NCBI GenBank assembly: GCA_028823185.1 | Contig: JAPKBY010000005.1 | Span: 1-20,108, forward strand | DNA: 20,108 nucleotides | Origin: Planctomycetota bacterium | GTDB taxonomy: Bacteria > Planctomycetota > UBA1135 > GCA-002686595 | Reading direction: 5' to 3' | Shown here: piece after piece, positions 7,673 through 15,202 of the stretch | Position numbering within the stretch: the first letter of the stretch is position 1 | Layout: the number at the start of each line of letters is the position of its first letter | Position numbers and translations under genes: made by a program | Notes under the pieces: model-generated | Told to the model about the DNA's origin: nothing | What the model saw: the letters and a program-made list of their open reading frames with translations, nothing else | Databases searched by the model: none

Positions 7673-9610
7673 ATGACGCTCGTAGTTATTGATGATCTGC
7701 GCAAGCACTACGGTGCCCAAGAGGTGCTCGCTGGTGCGACGCTCCAAATTGACGAAGGAGACCGCATCGGCCTCGTCGGACCCAACGGCGCTGGAAAGAG
7801 CACCTTGGTCAAGATGATCACAGGTCAAGAGACCCCGGACACCGGAAAGGTCCAGCGCAGAAAAGGCGTGGGAGTCGGCCATGTCCCTCAGCGCCCGGAC
7901 TTCGGCGTAGGGATCACGACGCGCTCCTATGTGGAGAGCGGCCTCGCTCACGCGAAAGAGCTCCTCGCTGAGTTTGAACGACTAGGCCTCGCGATGGGCG
8001 AGGTCGAGGGTGAGAAGCTCGACACCCTCCTCGAACGACACTCCATCATCTCAGAGCGCATCGATGCCATCGGCGCTTGGGAGATCGAGCGTCGCGTCGA
8101 ATCCATCCTCTCGGGGATCGGACTCGGAGAGGCGTTCTGGGATCGAGAAGCCCAATCACTCTCCGGAGGCGAGAAGAACCGCGTCGCTCTCGCTCGAGAG
8201 CTTGCCGCCGGACACGACCTCCTCCTCTTGGACGAACCCACGAACCACCTCGACTTGGAAGGCATCGAGTGGATGGAGAACTGGCTGGGTGAGATCAAGA
8301 CGGGTGTCCTCATTGTCAGCCACGACAGGCGCCTCCTCGAAAACGCTGTCACGAGCATCGTAGAGGTCCAGCGCGGCTCCCTGACCCGATATCCCGGGCG
8401 CTATTCACGCTATGTCCAGCTCAAAGAAGAGCGCTTTGAATCGGCCCACCGAGCCTGGAAGATCCAGAGTGAGCGCATCCGCAAGGAAGAGGGCTTCATC
8501 AAGAAGCACATGGGGAGCCAACGCACAGCAGAGGCAAAGGGAAGGCTCAAGAAGCTCAACAACATCGTGCGCCTAGAGCAGCCCTACCATGATGTTCGCG
8601 CACCTAGGATTAAGGCTCCGAAGACCGAACGGGGTGGAGAGCTCGTCTTGCAAGCGCGCGGTCTGAAGGGTGGATATGCAGACAACATCCTCTTCGAAGG
8701 TGTCGACCTACGCGTCGGTCGCGGTGAGCGGGTCGGGATCGTCGGCCCCAATGGCGCTGGGAAATCGACCCTCCTTAAGATCATTACGGGGCAGGCATCG
8801 CCGCTCGCAGGCACAGTAGATCGTGGCCACGGCTCCGTCTGTGGCTTCTATGACCAGGACACGAGCGCCTTGCGAGATGACGGCACGCCCTCCACAGAGA
8901 TGCGTCGCGCACGTCCGGCGTGGAGCGAGCTGGAGATTCGTAGCCACCTAGCGAAGTTCTTGTTCAGAGGTAAAGATGTAGAGAAATTGGTTGGGACCCT
9001 CTCCGGAGGCGAGCGCGCACGCCTCGCCCTCGCAAAGCTCCTCGTCTCCGAGCCGACCTGGCTCGCGATGGACGAGCCCACGAACCACATCGACCTAGCA
9101 GGCCGTACAGCCCTAGAGGAGATGCTGAGCGAGTTCTCCGGAGCCCTAGTCTGCGTCAGCCACGATCGCGCCTTCCTAGACAGCCTCTGCGACCGAATCA
9201 TTGAGGTCTCGCGGGGGCAAGTTCGCGAGTTCCGCGGCAACTACACGGAATATCGAAACACACGATTAGCCGAGGCTGAAGAGGCTGGAGCCGCCAAACG
9301 AGAGAATGAGAAGCGCTCCAAAAAGGCCCAAGAAGTGGAGCGCGTTCGCAAAGAGAAGTCCAAGGGCACCAAGAGCCCTAAGACCTCACAGAGCTCCAAG
9401 AAGAACCAAAACAAGAACCCCTGGAAGCTGAAGAAGGTCGAAGCCCGCATTATCGAGCTAGAGGGAGAGCTGGGGAAGCTCCGCGAGTCCCTAGGCTCTG
9501 AGGAGATCTATCGAGACCAGGCCTTGGCGCGTGAGGTTCAATTCAAGATCTCAGAGTTTGAGCGAGAGCTCGAGGAAGCGAACGCTGAATGGGAGCAATG
9601 GGCGACGTGA
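7673..9610 (+). CDS. ABC-F family ATPase (translation-associated)
   Basis: A 645-residue protein with two ABC domains and no membrane segment, as in ABC-F proteins (EttA, Uup, YheS, YdiF), which bind the ribosomal E site and help stalled ribosomes or give antibiotic resistance. Walker A motifs GPNGAGKST lie at 36-44 and 358-366, signatures LSGGE at 163-167 and 443-447, and Walker B with DEPTNHLDL and DEPTNHIDL. The basic linker between the domains (around RKEEGFIKKHMGSQRTAEAK) corresponds to the P-site tRNA interaction motif. The C-terminal tail is a Lys/Ser-rich stretch and then a coiled coil, most like Uup or YdiF; the subfamily is not settled. The ATG at 7673 is preferred to the in-frame TTG at 7622, because the fold begins at MTLVVIDDLRKHYG and the TTG lies inside the HIT gene. 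Confidence 0.9.
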   Translation: MTLVVIDDLRKHYGAQEVLAGATLQIDEGDRIGLVGPNGAGKSTLVKMITGQETPDTGKVQRRKGVGVGHVPQRPDFGVGITTRSYVESGLAHAKELLAEFERLGLAMGEVEGEKLDTLLERHSIISERIDAIGAWEIERRVESILSGIGLGEAFWDREAQSLSGGEKNRVALARELAAGHDLLLLDEPTNHLDLEGIEWMENWLGEIKTGVLIVSHDRRLLENAVTSIVEVQRGSLTRYPGRYSRYVQLKEERFESAHRAWKIQSERIRKEEGFIKKHMGSQRTAEAKGRLKKLNNIVRLEQPYHDVRAPRIKAPKTERGGELVLQARGLKGGYADNILFEGVDLRVGRGERVGIVGPNGAGKSTLLKIITGQASPLAGTVDRGHGSVCGFYDQDTSALRDDGTPSTEMRRARPAWSELEIRSHLAKFLFRGKDVEKLVGTLSGGERARLALAKLLVSEPTWLAMDEPTNHIDLAGRTALEEMLSEFSGALVCVSHDRAFLDSLCDRIIEVSRGQVREFRGNYTEYRNTRLAEAEEAGAAKRENEKRSKKAQEVERVRKEKSKGTKSPKTSQSSKKNQNKNPWKLKKVEARIIELEGELGKLRESLGSEEIYRDQALAREVQFKISEFERELEEANAEWEQWAT

Positions 9611-9658
9611 GCGCTATCCTCTCCCACACACCTCCGGATCACACAGGCGCCGGGAAAC

Positions 9659-9665
9659 TTATATA
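9659..9665 (+). promoter_or_regulatory. Candidate -10 box before argS
   Basis: TTATATA is an AT-rich island in the 59-bp GC-rich gap after the ABC-F gene and ends 4 nt before the argS ATG. It could start a leaderless argS transcript. No Shine-Dalgarno sequence precedes this start. Confidence 0.3.
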
Positions 9666-9669
9666 GAAG

Positions 9670-11370
9670 ATGCAGGAGTTCATTCAACAGATCCGGAACG
9701 CGCTCTCCGAGAGAGGAGGTCTGTCTCCGGAAGAGGTCAAGATCGAGCAGCCGCGGGACCCCGCCCTCGGGGACTTCGCCTTCCCGTGCTTCCCCCTCGC
9801 TAAGAAGCTGAAAAAAGCACCTCCAGCTATCGCCGCTGAGCTCGCAGAGCAACTCAACGTTGACCTCGAGAACATCACCGCGACCGCCACAGGTCCTTAC
9901 ATCAACTTTCTAGTGGACCGCGCGACGCTCGCAGAGACCGTCGTCAACGCTGTCCTCACCGCGGGGGCAAGCTATGGGACATCTCAAGAGGGCGCCGGGA
10001 AGAAGATCGTCATTGACCTCTCTTCACCCAACATCGCCAAACCCATGTCGGTCGGGCACCTCCGCTCTACGGTCATCGGTGCAGCGCTACAGCGCATCTT
10101 CGACACCCTCGGCTATGAGACAGTCGGCATCAATCACATCGGAGATTGGGGGAGTCAGTTCGGCAAGCTCATCGCAGCTCTCGATCGATGGGGTGCCGAT
10201 ACAGACCTCGAATCAGATCCCATCCAAGCTCTCCTCGGACTCTATGTGCGCTATCACAAAGAAGAAGAGGGTGACCCTGAGCTCGCAGAGGCAGGTCGCG
10301 CTGCTTTCCGAGCCCTTGAAAACGGAACTGACCCAGAGGTGCGCTCCAAGTGGGAGCACATCACCAAGCTCTCTCTTCTGGAGTTCGACAAGATCTACGA
10401 TCGTCTCGGAGTGGGCTTTGATGAGGTGAGAGGCGAGGCCTACTACGAGCCCCACCTAGAGAGCACTATTCAGCGGGTCGAGAGCGCCGGGATCACAGAG
10501 CTCAGCGAGGGCGCGCTGATCGTGGACCTGACGCACATCTCAGAGAACACCCCGCCTTGCCTCCTCCGCAAGACGGACGGGACCACGCTCTACGCGACCC
10601 GAGACCTCGCAGCGGTCTTTCACCGCTGGGAGCTCTACGAGTTCGAACGCTGCCTCTACGTCGTCGGTGGCGACCAGCGCCTCCACTTCCAACAGCTAAA
10701 AGGCGTCCTCGATCGGATGAAGCTTGAGTGGGAAGAGCGCGTCGAACACATCTCCTTCGGGATGATGAGACTTCCTGAGGGGCGCATGAGCACGCGCAAG
10801 GGACGCGTCGTCTTCCTTGAGGATGTCCTCGACAGAGCCGTCGAAGAGGCTCTGCGCATCATCAAAGAGAAGAGCCCCGATCTCCCTGATCCTGAGGCCG
10901 TCGCTGAGCAGATCGGCGTAGGCGCGGTCATCTTCAATGACTTACGCCGTGAGCGCATCAAGGATGTCGAGTTCAATTGGGAGGAGATCCTCTCCTTCGA
11001 GGGAGAGACCGGCCCCTACGTCCAATACACCCACGCGCGCCTCTCCTCCATCCTCAGAAAGGCAGAAGCTCGCGAGGAAGGTGGTGGTGAAGCGGACTGG
11101 ACGGCCCTAGAGGAGGCCTCAGGCGTGCTCCTGCGCATCGGACGCTTCCCGGATGTGATTCGCTCCGCAGGCCGCAATGCGGAGCCCTCAGAGCTCTCGA
11201 CCTGGGTCCTAGGTCTAGCTCGAGAGGTCAACGGCTGGTATGCCAAGAACCGCGTCTTAGGCCAAGATTCCGGCGTTACTGCCGCAAGAGTAGCTCTCGT
11301 TAAGGCCACCCAAGAGACCCTCGCAACCGGGCTACGGCTGCTGGGACTCGCTGCCCCCCCCGAGATGTAG
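9670..11370 (+). CDS. argS: Arginyl-tRNA synthetase
   Basis: A 566-residue class I aminoacyl-tRNA synthetase that charges tRNA-Arg with arginine; the length is normal for bacterial ArgRS. The N-terminal add-on domain (about 1-85) has the usual LGDFAFPCFPLAK segment. The HIGH signature appears as SVGHLRS (127-133), preceded by SSPNIAKPM. The KMSKS-like loop is RMSTRKG (372-378). The C-terminal anticodon-binding DALR domain (about 445-566) begins after GETGPYVQYTHAR. All family hallmarks are present and the frame is intact. Confidence 0.97.
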   Translation: MQEFIQQIRNALSERGGLSPEEVKIEQPRDPALGDFAFPCFPLAKKLKKAPPAIAAELAEQLNVDLENITATATGPYINFLVDRATLAETVVNAVLTAGASYGTSQEGAGKKIVIDLSSPNIAKPMSVGHLRSTVIGAALQRIFDTLGYETVGINHIGDWGSQFGKLIAALDRWGADTDLESDPIQALLGLYVRYHKEEEGDPELAEAGRAAFRALENGTDPEVRSKWEHITKLSLLEFDKIYDRLGVGFDEVRGEAYYEPHLESTIQRVESAGITELSEGALIVDLTHISENTPPCLLRKTDGTTLYATRDLAAVFHRWELYEFERCLYVVGGDQRLHFQQLKGVLDRMKLEWEERVEHISFGMMRLPEGRMSTRKGRVVFLEDVLDRAVEEALRIIKEKSPDLPDPEAVAEQIGVGAVIFNDLRRERIKDVEFNWEEILSFEGETGPYVQYTHARLSSILRKAEAREEGGGEADWTALEEASGVLLRIGRFPDVIRSAGRNAEPSELSTWVLGLAREVNGWYAKNRVLGQDSGVTAARVALVKATQETLATGLRLLGLAAPPEM

Positions 11371-11396
11371 GCCTGCGAATAAATGACTCGGTGTAA

Positions 11397-11439
11397 GGAA
11401 AAGCCGACCTATAGCTTCAAGTAAGGGGGTCGGGTTTCC
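11397..11439 (+). other. Structured intergenic element between argS and apt
   Basis: In the 147-bp gap, CCGACC (11404-11409) pairs with GGTCGG (11428-11433). The stem can be extended outward by AAA/TTT and GG/CC across one mismatch and a bulge, giving 11 pairs around an 18-nt loop. No proper U-tract follows, so it is either a weak argS terminator or a leader structure for apt. A smaller dyad, GTGGCATTTGCCAC, follows just before 11471. Confidence 0.35.
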
Positions 11440-11517
11440 GATGATTCCTAATAGCCGTGGCATTTGCCACCCGCCCACCACAGGGTGAGGCGAACGACGC
11501 GGCCCCTGGAGGACAGT

Positions 11518-12030
11518 TTGATCGAAAAATACATACGCGACATCCCTGATTTCCCGAAGCCTGGGATCGTATTCAAGGACATCACACCGCTCTTGCAGAG
11601 CCCTGAAGGCCTCAAGGAGTCGATCGCTGGGCTACAGGCCGCCGTCGACCCTTCGACCTATGACGTCATCTGCGGGATTGAGTCCCGGGGCTTCATCTTC
11701 GGCACCGCGCTCGCCCTCGCGACCGGCAAGGGCTTCATCCCGATCAGAAAACCAGGGAAGCTCCCCTATAAAAAAATCAGCGAGACCTATGAACTCGAAT
11801 ATGGGTCAGACACGGTAGAGATCCACGAGGACGCCGTAACTAAGGGGCAAAGAGTCCTCATGGTTGACGATCTCTTAGCTACTGGCGGCACGATGGCGGC
11901 CGCGCTCACACTAGTTAGGCGCATAGGTGGCGAGATCTGTGCGTGCGCTTTTGTCATCGAACTCGGCTTCCTTGGTGGCCGCGAGAAACTCGGCGACGTT
12001 GAGATACACTCTCTGATGAACGTCGAGTGA
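11518..12030 (+). CDS. apt: Adenine phosphoribosyltransferase
   Basis: A cytoplasmic salvage enzyme joining adenine to PRPP to give AMP. It starts IEKYIRDIPDFPKPGIVFKD, the family's usual N-terminus, and has GIESRGFIFG, the RKPGKLP hood segment and the PRPP-binding motif VLMVDDLLATGGT (113-125). The TTG at 11518 is chosen over the in-frame TTG at 11464. It has GGAGG at 11508-11512, five bases upstream, and gives 170 residues, the normal length; the longer version adds 18 residues with no family match. The sigma factor gene follows after 34 bp. Confidence 0.93.
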   Translation: MIEKYIRDIPDFPKPGIVFKDITPLLQSPEGLKESIAGLQAAVDPSTYDVICGIESRGFIFGTALALATGKGFIPIRKPGKLPYKKISETYELEYGSDTVEIHEDAVTKGQRVLMVDDLLATGGTMAAALTLVRRIGGEICACAFVIELGFLGGREKLGDVEIHSLMNVE

Positions 12031-12064
12031 GTCGGTAATACAAGGAACTCACATCAAAGCAGAA

Positions 12065-12988
12065 ATGGCAAGCGAACAAGCAAACGACGAGATCAAGCCC
12101 ACTTTGGAGTCAAACATTGACCCCAGCGCTGAGGCAAACACTGACAGCGTGCCCGAGGCGCCGAAGGAAGAACCGCGCTCATACGAGGAAACACTGCGCG
12201 ACCTCCCCACAGAAGAGATCTGGGAGCTCTACCACCACAAGGCAGCTGAGCACGGCCCTCGATCCAAGCCGATCGAGCCGTACCGCAACGCGCTCATGGA
12301 GCGCCACCTCCCCTTAGTTAAGTACATCGCAGAGCGTCTCCTCCACACCCTGCCTAAATCCATCGAGCTAGACGACCTCGTCAGCGCCGGCCTCTTTGGA
12401 TTGATGGACGCGATCCGCGGCTTCGACCCCGAGCGCGGCATCAAGTTCAAGACCTACTGCACGACCCGTATCCGCGGCTCAATCCTTGACCAGCTCCGCA
12501 GCCAAGACTGGGTCCCCCGCCTCGTCCGCCTGAAAGCGAGCCGTATTGAGAAGGCCCTCCGAGCTCTCACCGCCGACTATGGCCGCGAGCCCACGCATAA
12601 CGAGCTCGCAGAGTCCCTTGAGATGGAGCCCGATGAGCTCACTCGCGAGATGGACTCCGCTAGCGCCAGGAGCATGTACTCCCTCTCAGAGAAGTGGGAA
12701 GACAACGACGATGATGGCTCTGGAGAGAAGATCGACGTCATCGTCGACGCTCAAGCTCCTGACCCCATCCAGGAGCTCAACCGGAACGACATCCTCGCTT
12801 ATATGACTCGCTCCTTGACCCCCAAGGAGAAGTTCATCGTCGAGCAGTACTACCGCGCCGGTCACACGATGCGAGAAATAGGCGAGATGCTCAATCTCAC
12901 CGAGAGCCGCGTCTGCCAGATCCACTCCAACGTGATGGAGCGACTCAAGGCCCTCCTCGGCCAGAAGTCAGGCTCACTTCTGATGTAA
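12065..12988 (+). CDS. RNA polymerase sigma factor, WhiG/FliA (sigma-28) type
   Basis: A 307-residue group 3 sigma-70 family factor. The first 40 or so residues are an acidic, Glu/Pro-rich extension with no evident fold. Region 2 follows: RHLPLVKYIAERL, the core-binding LDDLVSAGLFGLMDAIRGFDPERGIKFKTYCTTRIRGSILD, then the -10-recognising QDWVPRLVRLK. Region 3 contains GREPTHNELAESLEMEPDEL. Region 4 has LTPKEKFIVEQYYRAGHTMREIGEMLNLTESRVCQIHS, a helix-turn-helix for -35 contact. The SQDWVPR and ESRVCQIHS segments match WhiG/FliA. No flagellar or anti-sigma gene is adjacent, so its regulon cannot be inferred and a FliA flagellar role is only one option. A hairpin follows the stop. Confidence 0.92.
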   Translation: MASEQANDEIKPTLESNIDPSAEANTDSVPEAPKEEPRSYEETLRDLPTEEIWELYHHKAAEHGPRSKPIEPYRNALMERHLPLVKYIAERLLHTLPKSIELDDLVSAGLFGLMDAIRGFDPERGIKFKTYCTTRIRGSILDQLRSQDWVPRLVRLKASRIEKALRALTADYGREPTHNELAESLEMEPDELTREMDSASARSMYSLSEKWEDNDDDGSGEKIDVIVDAQAPDPIQELNRNDILAYMTRSLTPKEKFIVEQYYRAGHTMREIGEMLNLTESRVCQIHSNVMERLKALLGQKSGSLLM

Positions 12989-12991
12989 GGA

Positions 12992-13013
12992 CTCCGCGGC
13001 CGAGACCGCGGAG
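12992..13013 (+). terminator. GC-rich hairpin after the sigma factor gene
   Basis: CTCCGCGG (12992-12999) and CCGCGGAG (13006-13013) form a perfect 8-bp stem with a 6-nt loop, 3 bases after the TAA. No U-tract follows. Position and stability suggest it ends or stabilises the transcript that includes the sigma factor gene. Confidence 0.5.
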
Positions 13014-13034
13014 ACAGCAACAGCGCCTCCACAC

Positions 13035-13043
13035 TGCTACCAT
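13035..13043 (+). promoter_or_regulatory. Extended -10 box at leaderless spacing before birA
   Basis: TGCTACCAT (TGn plus TACCAT) ends exactly 6 nt before the GTG at 13050. The layout matches the box before the HIT gene and would start transcription at or beside the GTG. No Shine-Dalgarno sequence is visible. Confidence 0.38.
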
Positions 13044-13049
13044 CGCAGC

Positions 13050-13796
13050 GTGAAGCAACGGATCATTCAACACGGGGCGACTGACTCCACCTCTGAGCGC
13101 GCCTTCGCTGCGCTCACAGAGGGCAGCGCCCAGCACGGCGACGTACACGTCGCCGAGTCTCAAACAGCTGGAAGAGGACGCTTGGGACGTGAGTGGTCAT
13201 CGCCTTCTGGCGGGGACCTCTACGCCAGCGTCATCCTCCTCCCCCAGCCTCCCGGCTGGTCTCCCGCTGGGCTCACCATGGCAGCTGGACTCGGAGTGCT
13301 GCGTGGGCTTGAGCGGCTCGGCGCTAAGGATCTGAGCCTCAAATGGCCTAATGATGTGGTCGACTCAGAGGGCGCAAAGCTCGCTGGAGTCCTCATTGAG
13401 ACTCGCGGCCTCAAGCAAGACGCCCCTCACTATGTGACCGGTTTTGGAGTCAACCTCTCACGAACCGAGTTTCCTCCAGAGCTCTTAGCTGAGCGACCCG
13501 TCACCAGCCTGGCCCTCAAAGGCGTAGACACGGACCCTGAACGCGCCCTAGAAGAGATCCTCCCAGAGCTCGACGCAGCCATTCAGCAGCTGGAGAAGAC
13601 GCCAAATGTCCTCTGCAGCGCCTTCGTGCAGCGAGCGGGCCTCTATGGACGAGTGGTGGAGGTCAAAAGGCTAGAAGAGACCCTTAGGGGGCACCTAGTA
13701 GACCTCAATCTAGAGTCCGGTCTCAGCTTGATCTCAAGCGAAGGAGCTCTAATCAACATCCCGCTCGAGCATGTATCGGGTGTACGCAGCGTCTGA
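13050..13796 (+). CDS. birA: Biotin--[acetyl-CoA-carboxylase] ligase, short form without DNA-binding domain
   Basis: A 248-residue ligase that makes biotinyl-AMP and attaches biotin to carrier-protein lysines, such as acetyl-CoA carboxylase BCCP. The catalytic domain begins at once with ATDSTSERAF (equivalent to the STNDEA segment). It then has GRGRLGREW (41-49, adenylate-binding loop), SLKWPND (96-102), KLAGVLIE (110-117, catalytic Lys) and GFGVN. A C-terminal SH3-like domain ends the protein. The N-terminal winged-helix found in E. coli BirA is absent, so it should not act as a biotin-operon repressor. The GTG start is favoured because catalytic-domain sequence begins within about ten residues of it. 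The next gene is 51 bp downstream. Confidence 0.92.
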   Translation: MKQRIIQHGATDSTSERAFAALTEGSAQHGDVHVAESQTAGRGRLGREWSSPSGGDLYASVILLPQPPGWSPAGLTMAAGLGVLRGLERLGAKDLSLKWPNDVVDSEGAKLAGVLIETRGLKQDAPHYVTGFGVNLSRTEFPPELLAERPVTSLALKGVDTDPERALEEILPELDAAIQQLEKTPNVLCSAFVQRAGLYGRVVEVKRLEETLRGHLVDLNLESGLSLISSEGALINIPLEHVSGVRSV

Positions 13797-13811
13797 ATCC
13801 TGTCAGCCTCG

Positions 13812-13817
13812 TATACT
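13812..13817 (+). promoter_or_regulatory. Candidate -10 box for the rph-rdgB-lepA-lepB operon
   Basis: TATACT, one mismatch from TATAAT, lies 30 nt before the rph ATG in the 51-bp gap after birA. It would give a leader of roughly 20-25 nt. The -35 region is a poor match. Confidence 0.35.
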
Positions 13818-13847
13818 GCCGCGCCGCTTTTCCAAACCATTCAGAAC

Positions 13848-14573
13848 ATGAGCACCTCCCGTATAGACGGTCGCACCCTTGATGCGATGCGTCCCATCAG
13901 CTTTCAACGCCACTTCACATCAAAGACGCCTGGCTCTGTCCTCGCCTCCTTTGGCGACACCCAGGTCCTTTGCACTGCCTGCCTCACAGACGGCGTACCG
14001 CGCTTTCTCAAAGGCAAAGGTAAGGGCTGGCTCACGGCCGAGTACTCCATGCTCCCCTCCTCTACTGAGGGGCGAAAGGGGAGAGACCGTAACGGACGCG
14101 TCGATGGCCGCTCAGTTGAGATCCAACGGTTGATCGGTCGCTCCTTGCGAGCCGTAACCAACCTCGGCGTCTTCGGTGAGCGCACGCTCTATGTCGACTG
14201 CGATGTCCTTCAAGCCGACGGTGGCACCCGAACAACAGCGATCAGCGGAGCGTGGGTCGCGCTACATGATCTCTTCAAGCACATGGAATCCAAGAGACTC
14301 CTCAGGGAGTGGCCGCTTGAGCATCACCTCGGCGCAGTGAGCGTCGGCCTCATCGACGGCGAGATCATGAGCGACATCTGCTACGAAGAAGACAGCCGCG
14401 CCGGGGTCGACATGAACATCGTCATGACCAGTGCAGGTGAATTCGTCGAGGTGCAGGGCGCTGCAGAGGGAGCGACCTTCTCCCGCGAGACCCTTGATCA
14501 AATGCTGGCGACAGCAGAGGCCAGCATCCGTCAGATCTTCGACGCTCAAAAGACAGCGGTCGAGGAAGGCTGA
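13848..14573 (+). CDS. rph: Ribonuclease PH
   Basis: A 241-residue phosphorolytic 3'-to-5' exoribonuclease that trims tRNA 3' ends using phosphate. Family signatures run through it: RIDGRTLDAMRPISF at the start, GDTQVLCTA, LTAEYSMLPSST, GRSVEIQRLIGRSLR, CDVLQADGGTRTTAISGA (which contributes to the active site) and VDMNIVMTSAGEFVEVQGAAEG. Length and ends are normal for RNase PH, so there is no sign of truncation as in E. coli K-12. No Shine-Dalgarno sequence precedes the ATG. It heads a tight operon with rdgB (3 bp away), a pairing common in bacteria. Confidence 0.97.
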   Translation: MSTSRIDGRTLDAMRPISFQRHFTSKTPGSVLASFGDTQVLCTACLTDGVPRFLKGKGKGWLTAEYSMLPSSTEGRKGRDRNGRVDGRSVEIQRLIGRSLRAVTNLGVFGERTLYVDCDVLQADGGTRTTAISGAWVALHDLFKHMESKRLLREWPLEHHLGAVSVGLIDGEIMSDICYEEDSRAGVDMNIVMTSAGEFVEVQGAAEGATFSRETLDQMLATAEASIRQIFDAQKTAVEEG

Positions 14574-14576
14574 AGC

Positions 14577-15194
14577 GTGGAGCTGCTCATCGCCAGCGGC
14601 AACCCGAAGAAGCTCGTCGAGATCGAGCTCTTCCTCTCCGGAACGGGTGTCGAAGTGCTCTCTCCTGCCGATGTCGGTGGGATAGAGGACGTAGTAGAGG
14701 ATCGCCCAACCTTCGAAGCTAACGCTGTCAAGAAGGCCTGCGCAGCGGCAGCTGCCGCTGGAAAATGGACGCTTGCTGACGACTCAGGTCTCGAAGTAGA
14801 TCACCTGAAGGGCGCTCCCGGGATTCACTCAGCACGCTACTCTGGTACCCATGGAGATGACGCCGCGAACAATCAACGCCTCCTCATGGAGCTCCAAGGC
14901 GTGAAAGGTGCAGAACGCAGCGCGAGGTTCTTCTGTGCGCTCGCACTAGCTCGCCCTGATGGCGAGCTAGAAGCCACATTTGAGGGCTCCGTCTATGGAC
15001 AGATCCTTGAAGAGCGAGTCGGTACGAACGACTTCGGCTATGACCCATTCTTCCTCTTCACTGAAGAGGGACACCAACAGACAGGGCGCGGCTTCGCCGA
15101 GCTCGAACCAAAAGAGAAGTCAGAGGTGAGCCACAGAGGGCGCGCCCTCACAGCTCTCCGTGAGTATCTCATGGCAACAACTCAAAAAGCCTAG
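14577..15194 (+). CDS. rdgB: XTP/dITP pyrophosphatase (RdgB/HAM1)
   Basis: A 205-residue house-cleaning enzyme that hydrolyses non-canonical purine triphosphates (dITP, XTP, ITP) to monophosphates and pyrophosphate. Motifs: IASGNPKK at the N-terminus (phosphate and base binding), FEANAVKKA, ADDSGLEVDHLKGAPGIHSARYSG (metal-binding acid at 68-71), GTNDFGYDPFF, and the C-terminal SHRGRAL. The GTG start has AGGAAGG at 14563-14569, seven bases upstream, inside the end of rph. It lies 3 bp after rph and 8 bp before lepA, so the genes are co-translated or co-transcribed. Confidence 0.96.
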   Translation: MELLIASGNPKKLVEIELFLSGTGVEVLSPADVGGIEDVVEDRPTFEANAVKKACAAAAAAGKWTLADDSGLEVDHLKGAPGIHSARYSGTHGDDAANNQRLLMELQGVKGAERSARFFCALALARPDGELEATFEGSVYGQILEERVGTNDFGYDPFFLFTEEGHQQTGRGFAELEPKEKSEVSHRGRALTALREYLMATTQKA

Positions 15195-15202
15195 GAGCTC
15201 TA

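Noticed and set aside
11464..11517. Upstream TTG start for apt
   Set aside because: It adds 18 residues unlike any Apt N-terminus and has no Shine-Dalgarno site. The TTG at 11518 has GGAGG at good spacing.
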